Source: UBA1447 sp964612185 (lineage in GTDB: Bacteria; Bacillota; Clostridia; Oscillospirales; Acutalibacteraceae). Taken from it: DNA of 64,000 nucleotides. The position numbers and the translations under genes were made by a program. Shown here in pieces: positions 25,388-34,597 of this stretch (positions within the stretch are counted from its first letter, which is position 1; the number at the start of each line of letters is the position of its first letter). Under the pieces are notes generated by a model that made no database searches, was not told the DNA's origin, and saw only the letters and a list, made by a program, of their open reading frames with translations. Location: contig CAZTCR010000006.1 in the NCBI GenBank assembly GCA_964612185.1, positions 1 to 64,000 of the forward strand, given 5' to 3'.

Positions 25388-27082
25388 TCATATTTTTAAG
25401 GACCGGTTAATGGCGCACAGCACGCCGCGGATGGACGCGTAGTTGATGTTGTGCGAAATGCCAACACCGAAGATATTCTTGCCTTCCGGCGACAGCAGCT
25501 GAATGTACGACACCGCCTTGGCGTCCGAACCGATGGATATGGCGTGCTCGGAGTAGTTGACGAATTGATAGCCGCTGATGCCCACTGTGGCCAACGCGTT
25601 AAAGAAGGCGTCAATCGGTCCGTTGCCGGTCCCTGTGATGGTTACCGGTTCATGACCGTTGTTTTTGAGCTGACCTTCAAAGCGCACCTTCGGTGAATCG
25701 TCGTAGATCTCACTTTCTTCATTGAATCTATGGCTGATGAGCTTATACGGTTCGTCAATATCAATGTATTCGCTGCTGAACAAAGCCATCACCTCTTCCG
25801 CCTGGACTTCCCTGCCGACCTTGTCACAGTAGTGCTGCACTACCCTGCCGAATTCCGGATGCATCGCTTTTGGCAGATCATACCCGTAGGTGTTGCTCAT
25901 CACAAACGCTACGCCGCCTTTGCCGGACTGGCTGTTGATGCGGATAATCGGCTCATAATCGCGCCCGACATCCGCGGGGTCGATGGGCAGGTATGGGATT
26001 TCCCAGTATTCCGTTTTGCTGTCTTTCATATAGGCTTCGCCCTTGTTGATAGCATCCTGGTGGGAACCGGAGAAGGCGGTAAACACCAGCTCGCCCACAT
26101 ACGGGTGGCGCACCGGTACTGTCATCCTGGTGGTGCGTTCATACACCTCGCGCACGCGGTTGATGTCGTGTAAGTCAAGGCCGGGGTCAATCGCCTGAGT
26201 ATACATATTCAGCGCGAGGGTAATGATATCCACATTGCCCGTCCGCTCCCCGTTGCCGAACAGGGTGCCTTCGATTCTGTCCGCCCCCGCAAGTAAGCCG
26301 AGCTCGGCCGTTGCCACTGCCGTGCCCCTGTCGTTGTGCGGGTGCAGGCTGATAATCGCGGCGTCGCGGTCCGGCAGATTGGTGCAGAAATACTCAATCT
26401 GGTCGGCAAAGCAGTTCGGTGTGCTGCTCTCCACCGTAGACGGCAAATTGAGGATAATTTTGTTTTTACTGTCAGCGCCGATTGCCTTCATCACGCTGGC
26501 GCATACATCCACCGCGTATGCCGGTTCCGTGCCCATAAAGCTTTCCGGCGAATATTCGTAGCGGATGTTGCAGCCGGTTTTGGCCGCAGCCTCGTCGCCC
26601 AAGGCTTTAATCAACTTTGCGCCATTGACGGCAATCTCCGTAATCCCCGCCATGTCCTGCTTAAAGACCACTTTGCGCTGCAACTTGGAGGTGGAGTTGT
26701 AAAAATGGACAATCACATTCTTCGCCCCGTGAATCGCTTCAAAGGTTTTCCGTATTAAGTGCTCGCGCGCCTGCACCAGCACCTGTATGGTGACATCGTC
26801 GGGTATATGCCCGCCGTCAATGAGTTCACGGAGGATTTCGTATTCCGTTTCGGAAGCCGACGGAAACCCGACTTCAATCTCTTTAATCCCTATCTCGCAG
26901 AGGGTTTTGAACATCTCCAGCTTTTCATCCAGGTTCATCGGGTCGATGAGCGCCTGATTGCCGTCCCGCAGGTCGACACTGCACCAGATGGGATGCTTTT
27001 CGATTTTTTTCGACGGCCACTGCCTGCCGCCGAGCTCGATTGCCTCGAAAGGGATATACTTTTCGCAGCCTGGTTTCATCAT
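25388..27082 (-). CDS. leuA: 2-isopropylmalate synthase (long LeuA type)
   Basis: 564 residues. Condenses acetyl-CoA with 2-oxoisovalerate, the committed step to leucine. Motifs: IWCSVDLRDGNQAL, IEVGFPSASETE, HPHNDRGTAVA and GNGERTGNVD in the barrel, and a C-terminal regulatory domain (EPVTITGTGNGPIDAFFNAL) that normally binds leucine. The ATG at 27082 is set by AAAGGA; the frame stays open further upstream but that part is the T-box leader, not protein. Confidence 0.95.
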   Translation of the reverse strand: MMKPGCEKYIPFEAIELGGRQWPSKKIEKHPIWCSVDLRDGNQALIDPMNLDEKLEMFKTLCEIGIKEIEVGFPSASETEYEILRELIDGGHIPDDVTIQVLVQAREHLIRKTFEAIHGAKNVIVHFYNSTSKLQRKVVFKQDMAGITEIAVNGAKLIKALGDEAAAKTGCNIRYEYSPESFMGTEPAYAVDVCASVMKAIGADSKNKIILNLPSTVESSTPNCFADQIEYFCTNLPDRDAAIISLHPHNDRGTAVATAELGLLAGADRIEGTLFGNGERTGNVDIITLALNMYTQAIDPGLDLHDINRVREVYERTTRMTVPVRHPYVGELVFTAFSGSHQDAINKGEAYMKDSKTEYWEIPYLPIDPADVGRDYEPIIRINSQSGKGGVAFVMSNTYGYDLPKAMHPEFGRVVQHYCDKVGREVQAEEVMALFSSEYIDIDEPYKLISHRFNEESEIYDDSPKVRFEGQLKNNGHEPVTITGTGNGPIDAFFNALATVGISGYQFVNYSEHAISIGSDAKAVSYIQLLSPEGKNIFGVGISHNINYASIRGVLCAINRSLKI

Positions 27083-27116
27083 GATGACCATTCCTTTCAC
27101 AGAAATTTGGATTTTG

Positions 27117-27423
27117 GATAAAAAAACGCCCCATACCAAAGCATAAACTTCGGCATAGGGGCGTGGACTACATCCTTCGCGGTACCACCCTAATTCAGCG
27201 GCAAAGCCGCCCTCACAGACCTCCAACAAGGTCCTGACCTTTAACGCTGTCTTGCGTCCTGCCCTATGATTTCAGGCAGGCGACTCCGGAACGAGTTATG
27301 CACACATTTTGCGGCGCCGGTTTGCAGCAACCACCGGCTCTCTGAGGCTCGCAAGGTGAAACTTGATGTTTCACTGTGTCTTGTTTCCTTCACAGTCTTT
27401 TTGGAAAAAACCTTTTCTATTGT
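27117..27423 (-). ncRNA. T-box leader of leuA (leucine-specific)
   Basis: Reading the minus strand: a stem I region with AGAGAGCCGGTGG and TGCAAACCGG typical of the distal loop, a likely specifier codon CTC (27293-27295) for leucine, the conserved T-box AGGGTGGTACCGCG (about 27178-27191), then a terminator whose arms GCCCCTATGCC and GGTATGGGGC are followed by a run of seven T. Uncharged tRNA-Leu would stabilise the antiterminator and switch on leuA-leuB. The specifier assignment is inferred from position; the T-box itself is seen directly. Confidence 0.93.
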
Positions 27424-27429
27424 ACAGTC

Positions 27430-27457
27430 ATTATATCAGCAAAAATAGGTTTGTCAA
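27430..27457 (-). promoter_or_regulatory. Consensus promoter of the leuA T-box transcript
   Basis: Minus strand TTGACA (27452-27457), 16-nt spacer, TATAAT (27430-27435). It lies only 23 nt downstream of the DUF4434 stop codon, with no terminator between. Confidence 0.88.
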
Positions 27458-27480
27458 CATTTTTTTGGTTTTTTGTGTTT

Positions 27481-28536
27481 TTACCCCGGTTCAACAATCT
27501 CCCCGGTCAAATAATATCTTTTATATGCCTCGTGGAATACAGCCTTCCCCATATCCGGCGAATAGTAGTGGGAATAAGCAAAGGTCACATGGTTTTCGAC
27601 ATATTTGGAGGAGATTTTCATCTGCTCCACAAACCGCGACAGCGGCGCGCTGCTCCAGTCGGCTTGCGTAAAGCACTCGTTATTTGCCCAAAAGGTAAGT
27701 TCCGGCTTTGTATCCACAGCGTTTTTGATAGCGGAGAAATATTTGTCCAATTCATCGAGTTTAATAAACCCCGCCCCCACAGAATCCTGGCAGCAGTATA
27801 TATCACCGGGTCTGAACCGTGTAAAGCTAAAAAGCTTTACACATGAAATCTGCGTCTGAAGTGGTGAAATGCCGGAAGTGATGAACGGCGAGAGCATCAG
27901 CGGCATGGACGGGTCAAGGTTTGTTAAAAAATCAAGGTTGCTATTAAGCATATCCGCGCAGCGGGACTCCAGGCGCTGCATTGAGTTCGAAAACTCCCAC
28001 ACAAAATACCAGCCGTGCATCGCGGCCGGGTATTTCTGCTTGTATAGGCCGTACAACTCTTGTGCAATTTGGTTGCCGCGCTCCGCCTGCAGGGTTACCC
28101 AGGCTTTGTCGTTCACAAAATTGCTCCACCACTCGTCGGCGATATTGAGCCCCAAAAATATCTTCATGCCGCGTTCTTCTGCCGCGGCCAGGCAGCGTTC
28201 AACAAACTGCCGGTTGCCCCCGGCAGCACCGTCCGCCGGGTTTTGCTCCGCAAGGGCGGAGGGATAATAGACCGTTTTAAATTTGCCCTCCGGCGTTTCG
28301 GCTGTCCACTGAATAATAACAGTATCTATTCCAACTTCAAGCAGATTATCATAATGCCTGCCGATGGCATCTGCGTCAAAATCCGCAAACGCCCAAGGCT
28401 GCATAAAGGTGCCGGAAACCGTCGGGCGCTCCGCCTCCGGCAGCTCAGGCTTGCACAAGAAGTTCGAAAAACTGCCGATGACCGCCGCCAATGCCAGCAG
28501 CCAGGCGATTATTTTTTTATCCAAGGCGGCAAACAC
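27481..28536 (-). CDS. DUF4434-type TIM-barrel protein, membrane-anchored or secreted
   Basis: 351 residues, GTG start with AGGTGA upstream. An N-terminal hydrophobic segment (IIAWLLALAAVIGSFSNFLC) acts as signal or anchor. The rest matches the glycosidase-like DUF4434 pattern: GTFMQPWAFADFDADA at the first strand, VDTVIIQWT-like strand, KIFLGLN, WYFVWEFSN, MLSPFITSG and DIYCCQDSVGAG. Substrate and catalysis are unproven. It starts 18 nt after the C45 acyltransferase, so they are co-transcribed. Confidence 0.8.
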   Translation of the reverse strand: MFAALDKKIIAWLLALAAVIGSFSNFLCKPELPEAERPTVSGTFMQPWAFADFDADAIGRHYDNLLEVGIDTVIIQWTAETPEGKFKTVYYPSALAEQNPADGAAGGNRQFVERCLAAAEERGMKIFLGLNIADEWWSNFVNDKAWVTLQAERGNQIAQELYGLYKQKYPAAMHGWYFVWEFSNSMQRLESRCADMLNSNLDFLTNLDPSMPLMLSPFITSGISPLQTQISCVKLFSFTRFRPGDIYCCQDSVGAGFIKLDELDKYFSAIKNAVDTKPELTFWANNECFTQADWSSAPLSRFVEQMKISSKYVENHVTFAYSHYYSPDMGKAVFHEAYKRYYLTGEIVEPG

Positions 28537-28554
28537 GATTGATCACCTGATTTT

Positions 28555-30039
28555 TTACTGAAAAACTTCGCTCAAATCCAAATTGACATAACCGGCTGTT
28601 GACGCCGGTGTCCATGTTTCCCCGGTGCCCGTTTCAAACGCGACCCCGACCTTTAGATTGGTAGCATCATAGAATATGCTCATCACATTGCTGTCATTGT
28701 CCCCTGCCATTTTGCAGATGTTTAATGCATCCTCGCGGGTCATCGGCCGGGGCTCTGCTGCGGTGAAGTGCCATTTCTCTATCCCGGCACAATCAAACGC
28801 TTTGCCCTTATTATAAGCATCAATCATCAGCGAAATCGGCCGATAAAGAGTTCGCCAGGTTCTGCCCTCTTTTGCATTGCCGGAATTGTTTTTGTTTGCC
28901 GGTCCTTTGTCCGTCTGTTGCCCGCTGCGTACGCTTTTTGAAAATGCGGTGTCGGCGCGGAATGTCGCGTTTTTAAGCGGCAGCCCGTAAAATACCGGTT
29001 CGCCGTTAAAAAGCAGCGGTTCACCGTTTGTATCCACACAAACAGCGTTTCGCTCCTGCGGGTCGTCATCGTACAGAATTTCCGTATTGACGGCGTCCAC
29101 TTCAACGGATATGCCCTGCGGCGCATGTGCCGGTGTCCCTTTTCTGCGGGGATCGCCCCAACCGGCGACAAAACAATAGCCCTGCACAAAATTGCCTTGT
29201 TTAAAGATACGCACTGCCTGCTCCATATCCGCAGCGCTGTCAAGCACTTCGCGGAAGACATAGTGCCAGGGTCTGCCCTCAAAGGTTTCACGGGCGTTTA
29301 CAGCGCCTATTTCACTGAGCGCTATTCCCTCGGCGTTGATACCGGCCATTGAGCCAAGCAACCCGATATACCCAAAAATCGCGCTGGCGATACCGGGTTC
29401 GCCGTTTTCGTTGACCGGGTGAAAAACCGTGACGCACTTGTTCCCGGCCATCCCGGTATCCTCTGACCAGTCCAGGTTGCGGCAGCCGTACAGATTGCCG
29501 TTTTCGCACCGGTCACCCCAAGCCATAAACGCGCTGCAGGTAATGGGTGTAATGTTTCGTTGTTTGCCGTCCCATACCGGTTTCAGGTCTCCCTGCGGTT
29601 CTTCCAGCAGCTGCCCGATCATTTTTTCCATGTTTCCGTAACTCGTAAACTCCGGTATCGCCGCTATTGTTTCCAGCAAGTCCAGGCTCAGCGGTACGCC
29701 GGCCTCGTTCGCGGCGTCTACGATGCCCGCGAGTTCCTGCCGGTAGATGTCCGGAATATATTTGGCGTAGCGGGACCATGATTGGCTGCCGACCATGGCA
29801 ATAAGCTCGTCCGCCAGGCCGGATTCACGCAGCATCGCCTTCATGACCCCACAGCTTGTTAAGATTTTTTCCCCGAGCATTGTTCCGTACTGCCGCCCCA
29901 TTTCATAATGGGTGCCGGTTAAATGGATGGCATACAGGTCCCCGCCCGGCGCGTCCAGCGTTTCAACAAATGCCCGCCCTGCCTGCGCGATAACGGTGCC
30001 GCCATAACCTTTGAGCCCGCCTTCGGTATGATTGCTCAT
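28555..30039 (-). CDS. C45-family autoproteolytic acyltransferase/hydrolase
   Basis: 494 residues from the ATG at 30039, chosen for the GGGGG ribosome binding site 8 nt upstream. Ntn-hydrolase of the penicillin N-acyltransferase-like C45 family. The predicted nucleophile is the Cys in ITPITCSAFMAWGDR, exposed by self-cleavage, followed by GNLYGCRNLDW and AGINAEGIALSE. Such enzymes cleave or transfer acyl groups on amides; the substrate is unknown. No clear signal peptide. It is first in an operon with the DUF4434 protein. Confidence 0.8.
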   Translation of the reverse strand: MSNHTEGGLKGYGGTVIAQAGRAFVETLDAPGGDLYAIHLTGTHYEMGRQYGTMLGEKILTSCGVMKAMLRESGLADELIAMVGSQSWSRYAKYIPDIYRQELAGIVDAANEAGVPLSLDLLETIAAIPEFTSYGNMEKMIGQLLEEPQGDLKPVWDGKQRNITPITCSAFMAWGDRCENGNLYGCRNLDWSEDTGMAGNKCVTVFHPVNENGEPGIASAIFGYIGLLGSMAGINAEGIALSEIGAVNARETFEGRPWHYVFREVLDSAADMEQAVRIFKQGNFVQGYCFVAGWGDPRRKGTPAHAPQGISVEVDAVNTEILYDDDPQERNAVCVDTNGEPLLFNGEPVFYGLPLKNATFRADTAFSKSVRSGQQTDKGPANKNNSGNAKEGRTWRTLYRPISLMIDAYNKGKAFDCAGIEKWHFTAAEPRPMTREDALNICKMAGDNDSNVMSIFYDATNLKVGVAFETGTGETWTPASTAGYVNLDLSEVFQ

Positions 30040-30093
30040 ATAATAAACCCCCAAATCATGATGTTCGCTCAAAAAGCGTATTTATTGTCTTAG

Positions 30094-30122
30094 ATTATAT
30101 CATGTTTTTTCATCCGCCTCAA
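30094..30122 (-). promoter_or_regulatory. Promoter of the C45 acyltransferase operon
   Basis: Minus strand TTGAGG (30117-30122), 17-nt spacer, TATAAT (30094-30099). Confidence 0.7.
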
Positions 30123-30215
30123 TCGCAATATTCACCTCAAAACGACGAAACAAATCAAACCGGCCGGATTATCATCCCCGTTACAACATGAAGGTGAGCA
30201 AACTGTCCAAAGCGC

Positions 30216-30244
30216 TTGAAAAGTTGCTTCATATTTGGTATAAT
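30216..30244 (+). promoter_or_regulatory. Promoter of the glycogen operon
   Basis: TTGAAA (30216-30221), 17-nt spacer, TATAAT (30239-30244). Confidence 0.8.
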
Positions 30245-30257
30245 TTCCAAAATATAT

Positions 30258-30269
30258 AATAGCGCTATT
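30258..30269. promoter_or_regulatory. 12-bp perfect palindrome near the glg transcription start
   Basis: AATAGCGCTATT lies just downstream of the predicted start of transcription, a usual position for a repressor site. No regulator is adjacent, so this is only a candidate. Confidence 0.35.
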
Positions 30270-30310
30270 TTTGTTCATCAGGATACCTTTGCCGGAAAGA
30301 GGACGACTGT

Positions 30311-32200
30311 TTGAAAAATGATCCGGTTCCCGCCTACCTGTTTCATCAGGGTAATAATTTTAAAGCCTATGCGTATATGGGCGCGCACCGCGCGGGGAAA
30401 AACACCGTTGTTTTCAGAGTATGGGCACCGCACGCCAAAAGCGTTAGTGTTGCCGGAGATTTCAACGACTGGAACACGGCTGCCAATCCGCTTGCAAAGC
30501 TCAACAACGAAGGGTTGTGGGAAGGTTTTGCGCAAGGTGTTGAGCAGTTTGACGCCTATAAATATTACATCACCCCTGCCCGCGGCAAAGGTTTTTTAAA
30601 AAGCGACCCCTATTGCTTCCATGCGGAAACCCGCCCCAGCACCGCTTCAAAATATTATGAGCTTGCCGGGTTTGACTGGAGCGATGCCGGATGGATGGCA
30701 AACAGAAAGAATACCTCTGTCTACGAAAGCCCTGTTAATATTTATGAGGTGCACGCCGGTTCCTGGCGGCAATATGCCGGCGGCGGCGTGCTGCCCTACA
30801 CGGCGCTGGCCGAACAGCTTGTCCCTTATGTTGTTGAAATGGGCTACACGCATATCGAGCTGATGCCCCTGAACGAGTATCCGTTTGACGGTTCCTGGGG
30901 TTACCAGGCAACCGGTTACTTTTCCCCCACATCCCGTTACGGTGAGCCCAAGGATTTTATGCGTTTTGTCAACGCCTGCCACGAAAACGGCATTGGCGTT
31001 ATTTTGGACTGGGTACCCGCGCATTTTGTCAAAGATGACCACGGGCTTAGCCGTTTTGACGGCACTGCCTGTTATGAATATGCTGACCCGGTAAAAGGCG
31101 AACACTTGCAGTGGGGCACCAAAGTTTTTGATTTCGGCCGCAATGAAGTGCAGAGCTTTCTTGTGTCAAGCGCAGTGTGCTGGTTTGATCAATATCACAT
31201 TGACGGCTTGCGGGTGGACGCGGTGGCGTCTATGCTGTACCTGGATTACGGCAGGGAAGCGGGGCAATGGCAGCCCAACAGCCTGGGCGGCAGGGAACAC
31301 TTGGAAGCGGTCGCCTTTATTAAAAAACTCAACGAAGCCGTCTTCGGCTTTTTCCCCGATGTGATGATGATCGCGGAGGAAAGCACAGCCTGGCCGCTGG
31401 TGTCAAAGCCCGTCTATTCGGGCGGTCTGGGCTTCAATTTTAAATGGAATATGGGCTGGATGAACGACTGTCTGAAGTATTTTGCGCTGGACGGTATCGC
31501 ACGGAAACATCATCACAGTTTGCTGACTTTTTCGCTGATGTACGCTTTTTCCGAAAACTTTGTGCTGCCGATTTCTCACGATGAAGTGGTGCACGGCAAG
31601 CACTCACTCATTGACAAAATGCCCGGCAGTTATGAGGAAAAGTTTGCGGGTGTCCGCGCCTTTTTCGGTTACATGACGGCGCATCCCGGCAAAAAACTGA
31701 TGTTCATGGGGCAGGAATTCGGGCAGTTTATTGAGTGGGATTACAAAAAAGAGCTGGACTGGCTCTTGCTGGATTATGAAAAGCACCGGCAGCTCAAAGC
31801 CTATACGGCGGCGCTGAATCATTTTTACAAAACTACACCCGCCCTGTGGCAAATTGACTACAGCTGGGACGGCTTTCAATGGATTTGCGGGGATGACGCG
31901 GACAATTCCGTTGTCGCTTTCCTGCGCAGGGATAAAGACGGCGGCGAAGTGATCGCTGTTTTCAACTTTACAAAAATCAAGCGTGACCGGTACAGCATCG
32001 GTGTCCCGAAAGCCGGCAGTTATGAGGTTGTTTTTAATTCCGACACGCCGGTATTCGGCGGAACCGGCTGTGGAACAAGTATTGGCGCAAAAACCAGGCC
32101 GGTGGCCATGCATGGGTTTAAGAACAGCATCGAACTTGATTTGGAAGGATTTTCAGCCCTATATCTCAAGAAAAAGACCAACAAACTCAACCAAAAATAA
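30311..32200 (+). CDS. glgB: 1,4-alpha-glucan branching enzyme
   Basis: 629 residues, TTG start after AAGAGG. GH13 enzyme that makes alpha-1,6 branches in glycogen. An N-terminal CBM48-like module (VVFRVWAPHAKSVSVAGDFNDW) precedes the barrel, which has YTHIELMPLNEYPFDGSWGYQ, DWVPAHF, the nucleophile D303 in GLRVDAVAS, acid/base E356 in MIAEES and LPISHDEVVHGK. The 53-residue spacing between the two catalytic residues equals that of the E. coli enzyme. First gene of the operon, 38 nt before glgC. Confidence 0.95.
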   Translation: MKNDPVPAYLFHQGNNFKAYAYMGAHRAGKNTVVFRVWAPHAKSVSVAGDFNDWNTAANPLAKLNNEGLWEGFAQGVEQFDAYKYYITPARGKGFLKSDPYCFHAETRPSTASKYYELAGFDWSDAGWMANRKNTSVYESPVNIYEVHAGSWRQYAGGGVLPYTALAEQLVPYVVEMGYTHIELMPLNEYPFDGSWGYQATGYFSPTSRYGEPKDFMRFVNACHENGIGVILDWVPAHFVKDDHGLSRFDGTACYEYADPVKGEHLQWGTKVFDFGRNEVQSFLVSSAVCWFDQYHIDGLRVDAVASMLYLDYGREAGQWQPNSLGGREHLEAVAFIKKLNEAVFGFFPDVMMIAEESTAWPLVSKPVYSGGLGFNFKWNMGWMNDCLKYFALDGIARKHHHSLLTFSLMYAFSENFVLPISHDEVVHGKHSLIDKMPGSYEEKFAGVRAFFGYMTAHPGKKLMFMGQEFGQFIEWDYKKELDWLLLDYEKHRQLKAYTAALNHFYKTTPALWQIDYSWDGFQWICGDDADNSVVAFLRRDKDGGEVIAVFNFTKIKRDRYSIGVPKAGSYEVVFNSDTPVFGGTGCGTSIGAKTRPVAMHGFKNSIELDLEGFSALYLKKKTNKLNQK

Positions 32201-32238
32201 ACAAGATATTCAATTACCGAAAGGGATGATGATTACCT

Positions 32239-33456
32239 ATGTACAAAAAAAACGAATGCGTCGCCATGCTCCTTGCGGGCGGTCAGGGCAGCCGGCTGGG
32301 CGTGCTGACCAAAAACATCGCCAAACCAGCGGTGCCTTACGGCGGCAAATACCGCATCATTGACTTTCCGCTCTCGAACTGCGTCAACTCCGGCATCTAC
32401 ACCGTGGGTGTGCTCACGCAGTATCAGCCGTTGGAACTCAACGATTATATCGGCAACGGCCAGCCGTGGGACCTTGACCGTATGAACGGCGGCGTGCATA
32501 TTCTTTCCCCTTACCAGCAGATCAAGGGCTCGGAGTGGTACAAAGGCACCGCAAACGCGATTTACCAAAACATCAATTTTATTGAGCGGTACGACCCGGA
32601 ATATGTCATGATTTTGTCGGGTGACCATATCTATAAAATGGACTATGCCAAGATGCTCACCTTTCACAAAGAAAAAAATGCGGACTGCACCATTGCCATG
32701 CTGGAAGTGCCGTGGGAGGAAGCGTCGCGTTTCGGGCTGATGATTGTCAATGAAGACGGCTCGATTGCCGAGTTTGAGGAAAAGCCCATAAACCCCCGCA
32801 GCAACAAGGCTTCCATGGGTGTTTATACTTTCACCTGGGCCAAGCTCAAAGCGTACCTGCTGGCAGATGAGGAAACACAGGGTTCCTCCAACGATTTTGG
32901 CAAAGATGTTATCCCCGCCATGCACCGGCAAGGCGAAAAGATGTATGCGTTCGCGTTTGACGGGTACTGGAAAGATGTCGGCACCATCGACAGCCTGTGG
33001 GAAGCCAACTTGGACCTGCTCAACCCGAAAGTTGATTTGGATTTGAGCGACAACGACTGGCGGATTTTTTCGAACAACCCCGCCGCGCCCCCGCACTATA
33101 TCGCGGCCGGCGCGGATGTGCAAAACGCCATGATTGCCGGCGGCTGCCAAATTGACGGCGAGGTTGATTTTTCCGTATTGTTCGCAAATGTAACGGTGGA
33201 AAAAGGCGCGAAGGTCAACTATTCTATCGTTATGCCCGGCACCGTCATCAAATCCGGCGCAGTTGTGCAATACGCAATTGTCGCGGAGGATGCCGTTATC
33301 GGAGAAAACGCGGTTATCGGTGAATGCCCGGAGAATATGGAAAACAGGGACGACTGGGGGATTGCGGTCGTGGGCAACGGGGTTGCCGTTGAACCGGGTA
33401 CAAAAGTCCCGCCGAAAGCGATGTTGGAAAGTACTATCGGGGGTGCAAAGCAATGA
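32239..33456 (+). CDS. glgC: Glucose-1-phosphate adenylyltransferase, catalytic subunit
   Basis: 405 residues. Makes ADP-glucose, the rate-limiting donor for glycogen. The nucleotidyl transferase loop AMLLAGGQGSRLGVLT, the GGKYRIIDFPLSNC stretch, WYKGTANAIYQN and LSGDHIYKMDY are intact. A left-handed beta-helix C-terminus carries hexapeptide repeats (VIGENAVIGE). Its stop overlaps the glgD start by four bases. Confidence 0.95.
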   Translation: MYKKNECVAMLLAGGQGSRLGVLTKNIAKPAVPYGGKYRIIDFPLSNCVNSGIYTVGVLTQYQPLELNDYIGNGQPWDLDRMNGGVHILSPYQQIKGSEWYKGTANAIYQNINFIERYDPEYVMILSGDHIYKMDYAKMLTFHKEKNADCTIAMLEVPWEEASRFGLMIVNEDGSIAEFEEKPINPRSNKASMGVYTFTWAKLKAYLLADEETQGSSNDFGKDVIPAMHRQGEKMYAFAFDGYWKDVGTIDSLWEANLDLLNPKVDLDLSDNDWRIFSNNPAAPPHYIAAGADVQNAMIAGGCQIDGEVDFSVLFANVTVEKGAKVNYSIVMPGTVIKSGAVVQYAIVAEDAVIGENAVIGECPENMENRDDWGIAVVGNGVAVEPGTKVPPKAMLESTIGGAKQ

Positions 33457-34571
33457 GAGCGAACAATGTATTAGGCATCATTTACTCCAACTCCTATGAC
33501 TCGGTGCTTTCCGAACTCACCAATTTGCGCACAATGGGTTCCGTGCCCTTTGGCGGGCGCTACCGGCTAATTGACTTTCCGCTTTCCAACATGGTCAACA
33601 GCGGCATTTCGACCGTCGGGGTGATTACCAAGAGTAATTACCGCTCCCTCATGGATCACCTGGGCACCGGCAAGCCGTGGGATTTGTCCCGGAAACGCGC
33701 GGGCATGTTTATCCTGCCGCCGTTTTCAAGCGCCGGGTCCGGCGGTGTTTACCGCAACCGTATCGAAGCGCTTCAGGGCAGCATGGCTTTTATCAACCGG
33801 TCCAAAGAAGAGTTCGTTGTGATGTGCGACTGCAATGTGATTTGCAACCTCGATTTTGAAAAACTTTTAACCGCGCATACCGAAAAAGCGGCTGACATCA
33901 CCATCGGCTACGCCTATGGCAACGCGCCGAAACTTGACGATATGATGACCTTGACCTTTGATGAAAGCGGCAGCGTCACAAACACCGCCCTTTACCAGTG
34001 CGGCGCAAAGGATACCGCGTTTTCGCTGAACATCTTTGTGATGAGAAAGGCGCTGTTGGAGCGGCTGATTAACGAAGCCGCCTGCTTGAATCTGGTTGAT
34101 TTTGAGCAGGACATTATCCGCAGAAATATTGACACCCTTCATATCTGCGGGTACGAGTGCAGCGGTTTTATCCGCACGCTCGACGGCATTCAAAGTTATT
34201 ATGACATCAGCATGGAACTGCTGAATATTGAAAACAGAAATGCGCTGTTCACGCGCGAACGCCCGGTGTATACGAAACTGCGGGACGATATGCCGGCCAT
34301 TTACTCCCTGGGCTCGCATGTGACCAACAGCCTCGTCGCTGACGGATGCAAAATCGAAGGAGAGGTGGAAAACTGCGTGCTGTTCCGCCGTGTTCACATC
34401 GCCAAGGGCGCGGTGGTAAAAAACTCCATCATTATGCAGGACACTTTTGTGGGTGAAGGCGCCAGGCTTAACTGCGTGATAACGGACAAGAATGCCGTCA
34501 TCAAGCCCGGCAAAACCCTCAGCGGAGCGGAAAACTTCCCCGTGTTTGTGGGCAAGGGCATTGTGATTTAA
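33453..34571 (+). CDS. glgD: GlgD subunit of ADP-glucose pyrophosphorylase
   Basis: 372 residues. GlgC paralogue that has lost the GG-x-G-x-RL catalytic loop (the N-terminus reads GIIYSNSYDSVLSELT) but keeps FGGRYRLIDFPLSN and the C-terminal beta-helix repeats. In Firmicutes GlgD pairs with GlgC and modulates its activity. ATGA overlap with glgC supports equimolar, coupled translation. Confidence 0.93.
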   Translation: MRANNVLGIIYSNSYDSVLSELTNLRTMGSVPFGGRYRLIDFPLSNMVNSGISTVGVITKSNYRSLMDHLGTGKPWDLSRKRAGMFILPPFSSAGSGGVYRNRIEALQGSMAFINRSKEEFVVMCDCNVICNLDFEKLLTAHTEKAADITIGYAYGNAPKLDDMMTLTFDESGSVTNTALYQCGAKDTAFSLNIFVMRKALLERLINEAACLNLVDFEQDIIRRNIDTLHICGYECSGFIRTLDGIQSYYDISMELLNIENRNALFTRERPVYTKLRDDMPAIYSLGSHVTNSLVADGCKIEGEVENCVLFRRVHIAKGAVVKNSIIMQDTFVGEGARLNCVITDKNAVIKPGKTLSGAENFPVFVGKGIVI

Positions 34572-34597
34572 AATCTAATTTGGAAGGATTGTTCTCT

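Noticed and set aside
27083..27229. N-terminal extension of leuA by 49 codons
   Set aside because: The region is the 3' half of the T-box with its terminator; the AAAGGA site and the conserved MKPGCEKY-type start fix the ATG at 27082.
32233..33453. 406-codon open frame on the minus strand opposite glgC
   Set aside because: It mirrors glgC exactly, has no ribosome binding site or recognisable motif and is His/Val/Arg-rich as expected for the shadow of a biased gene.
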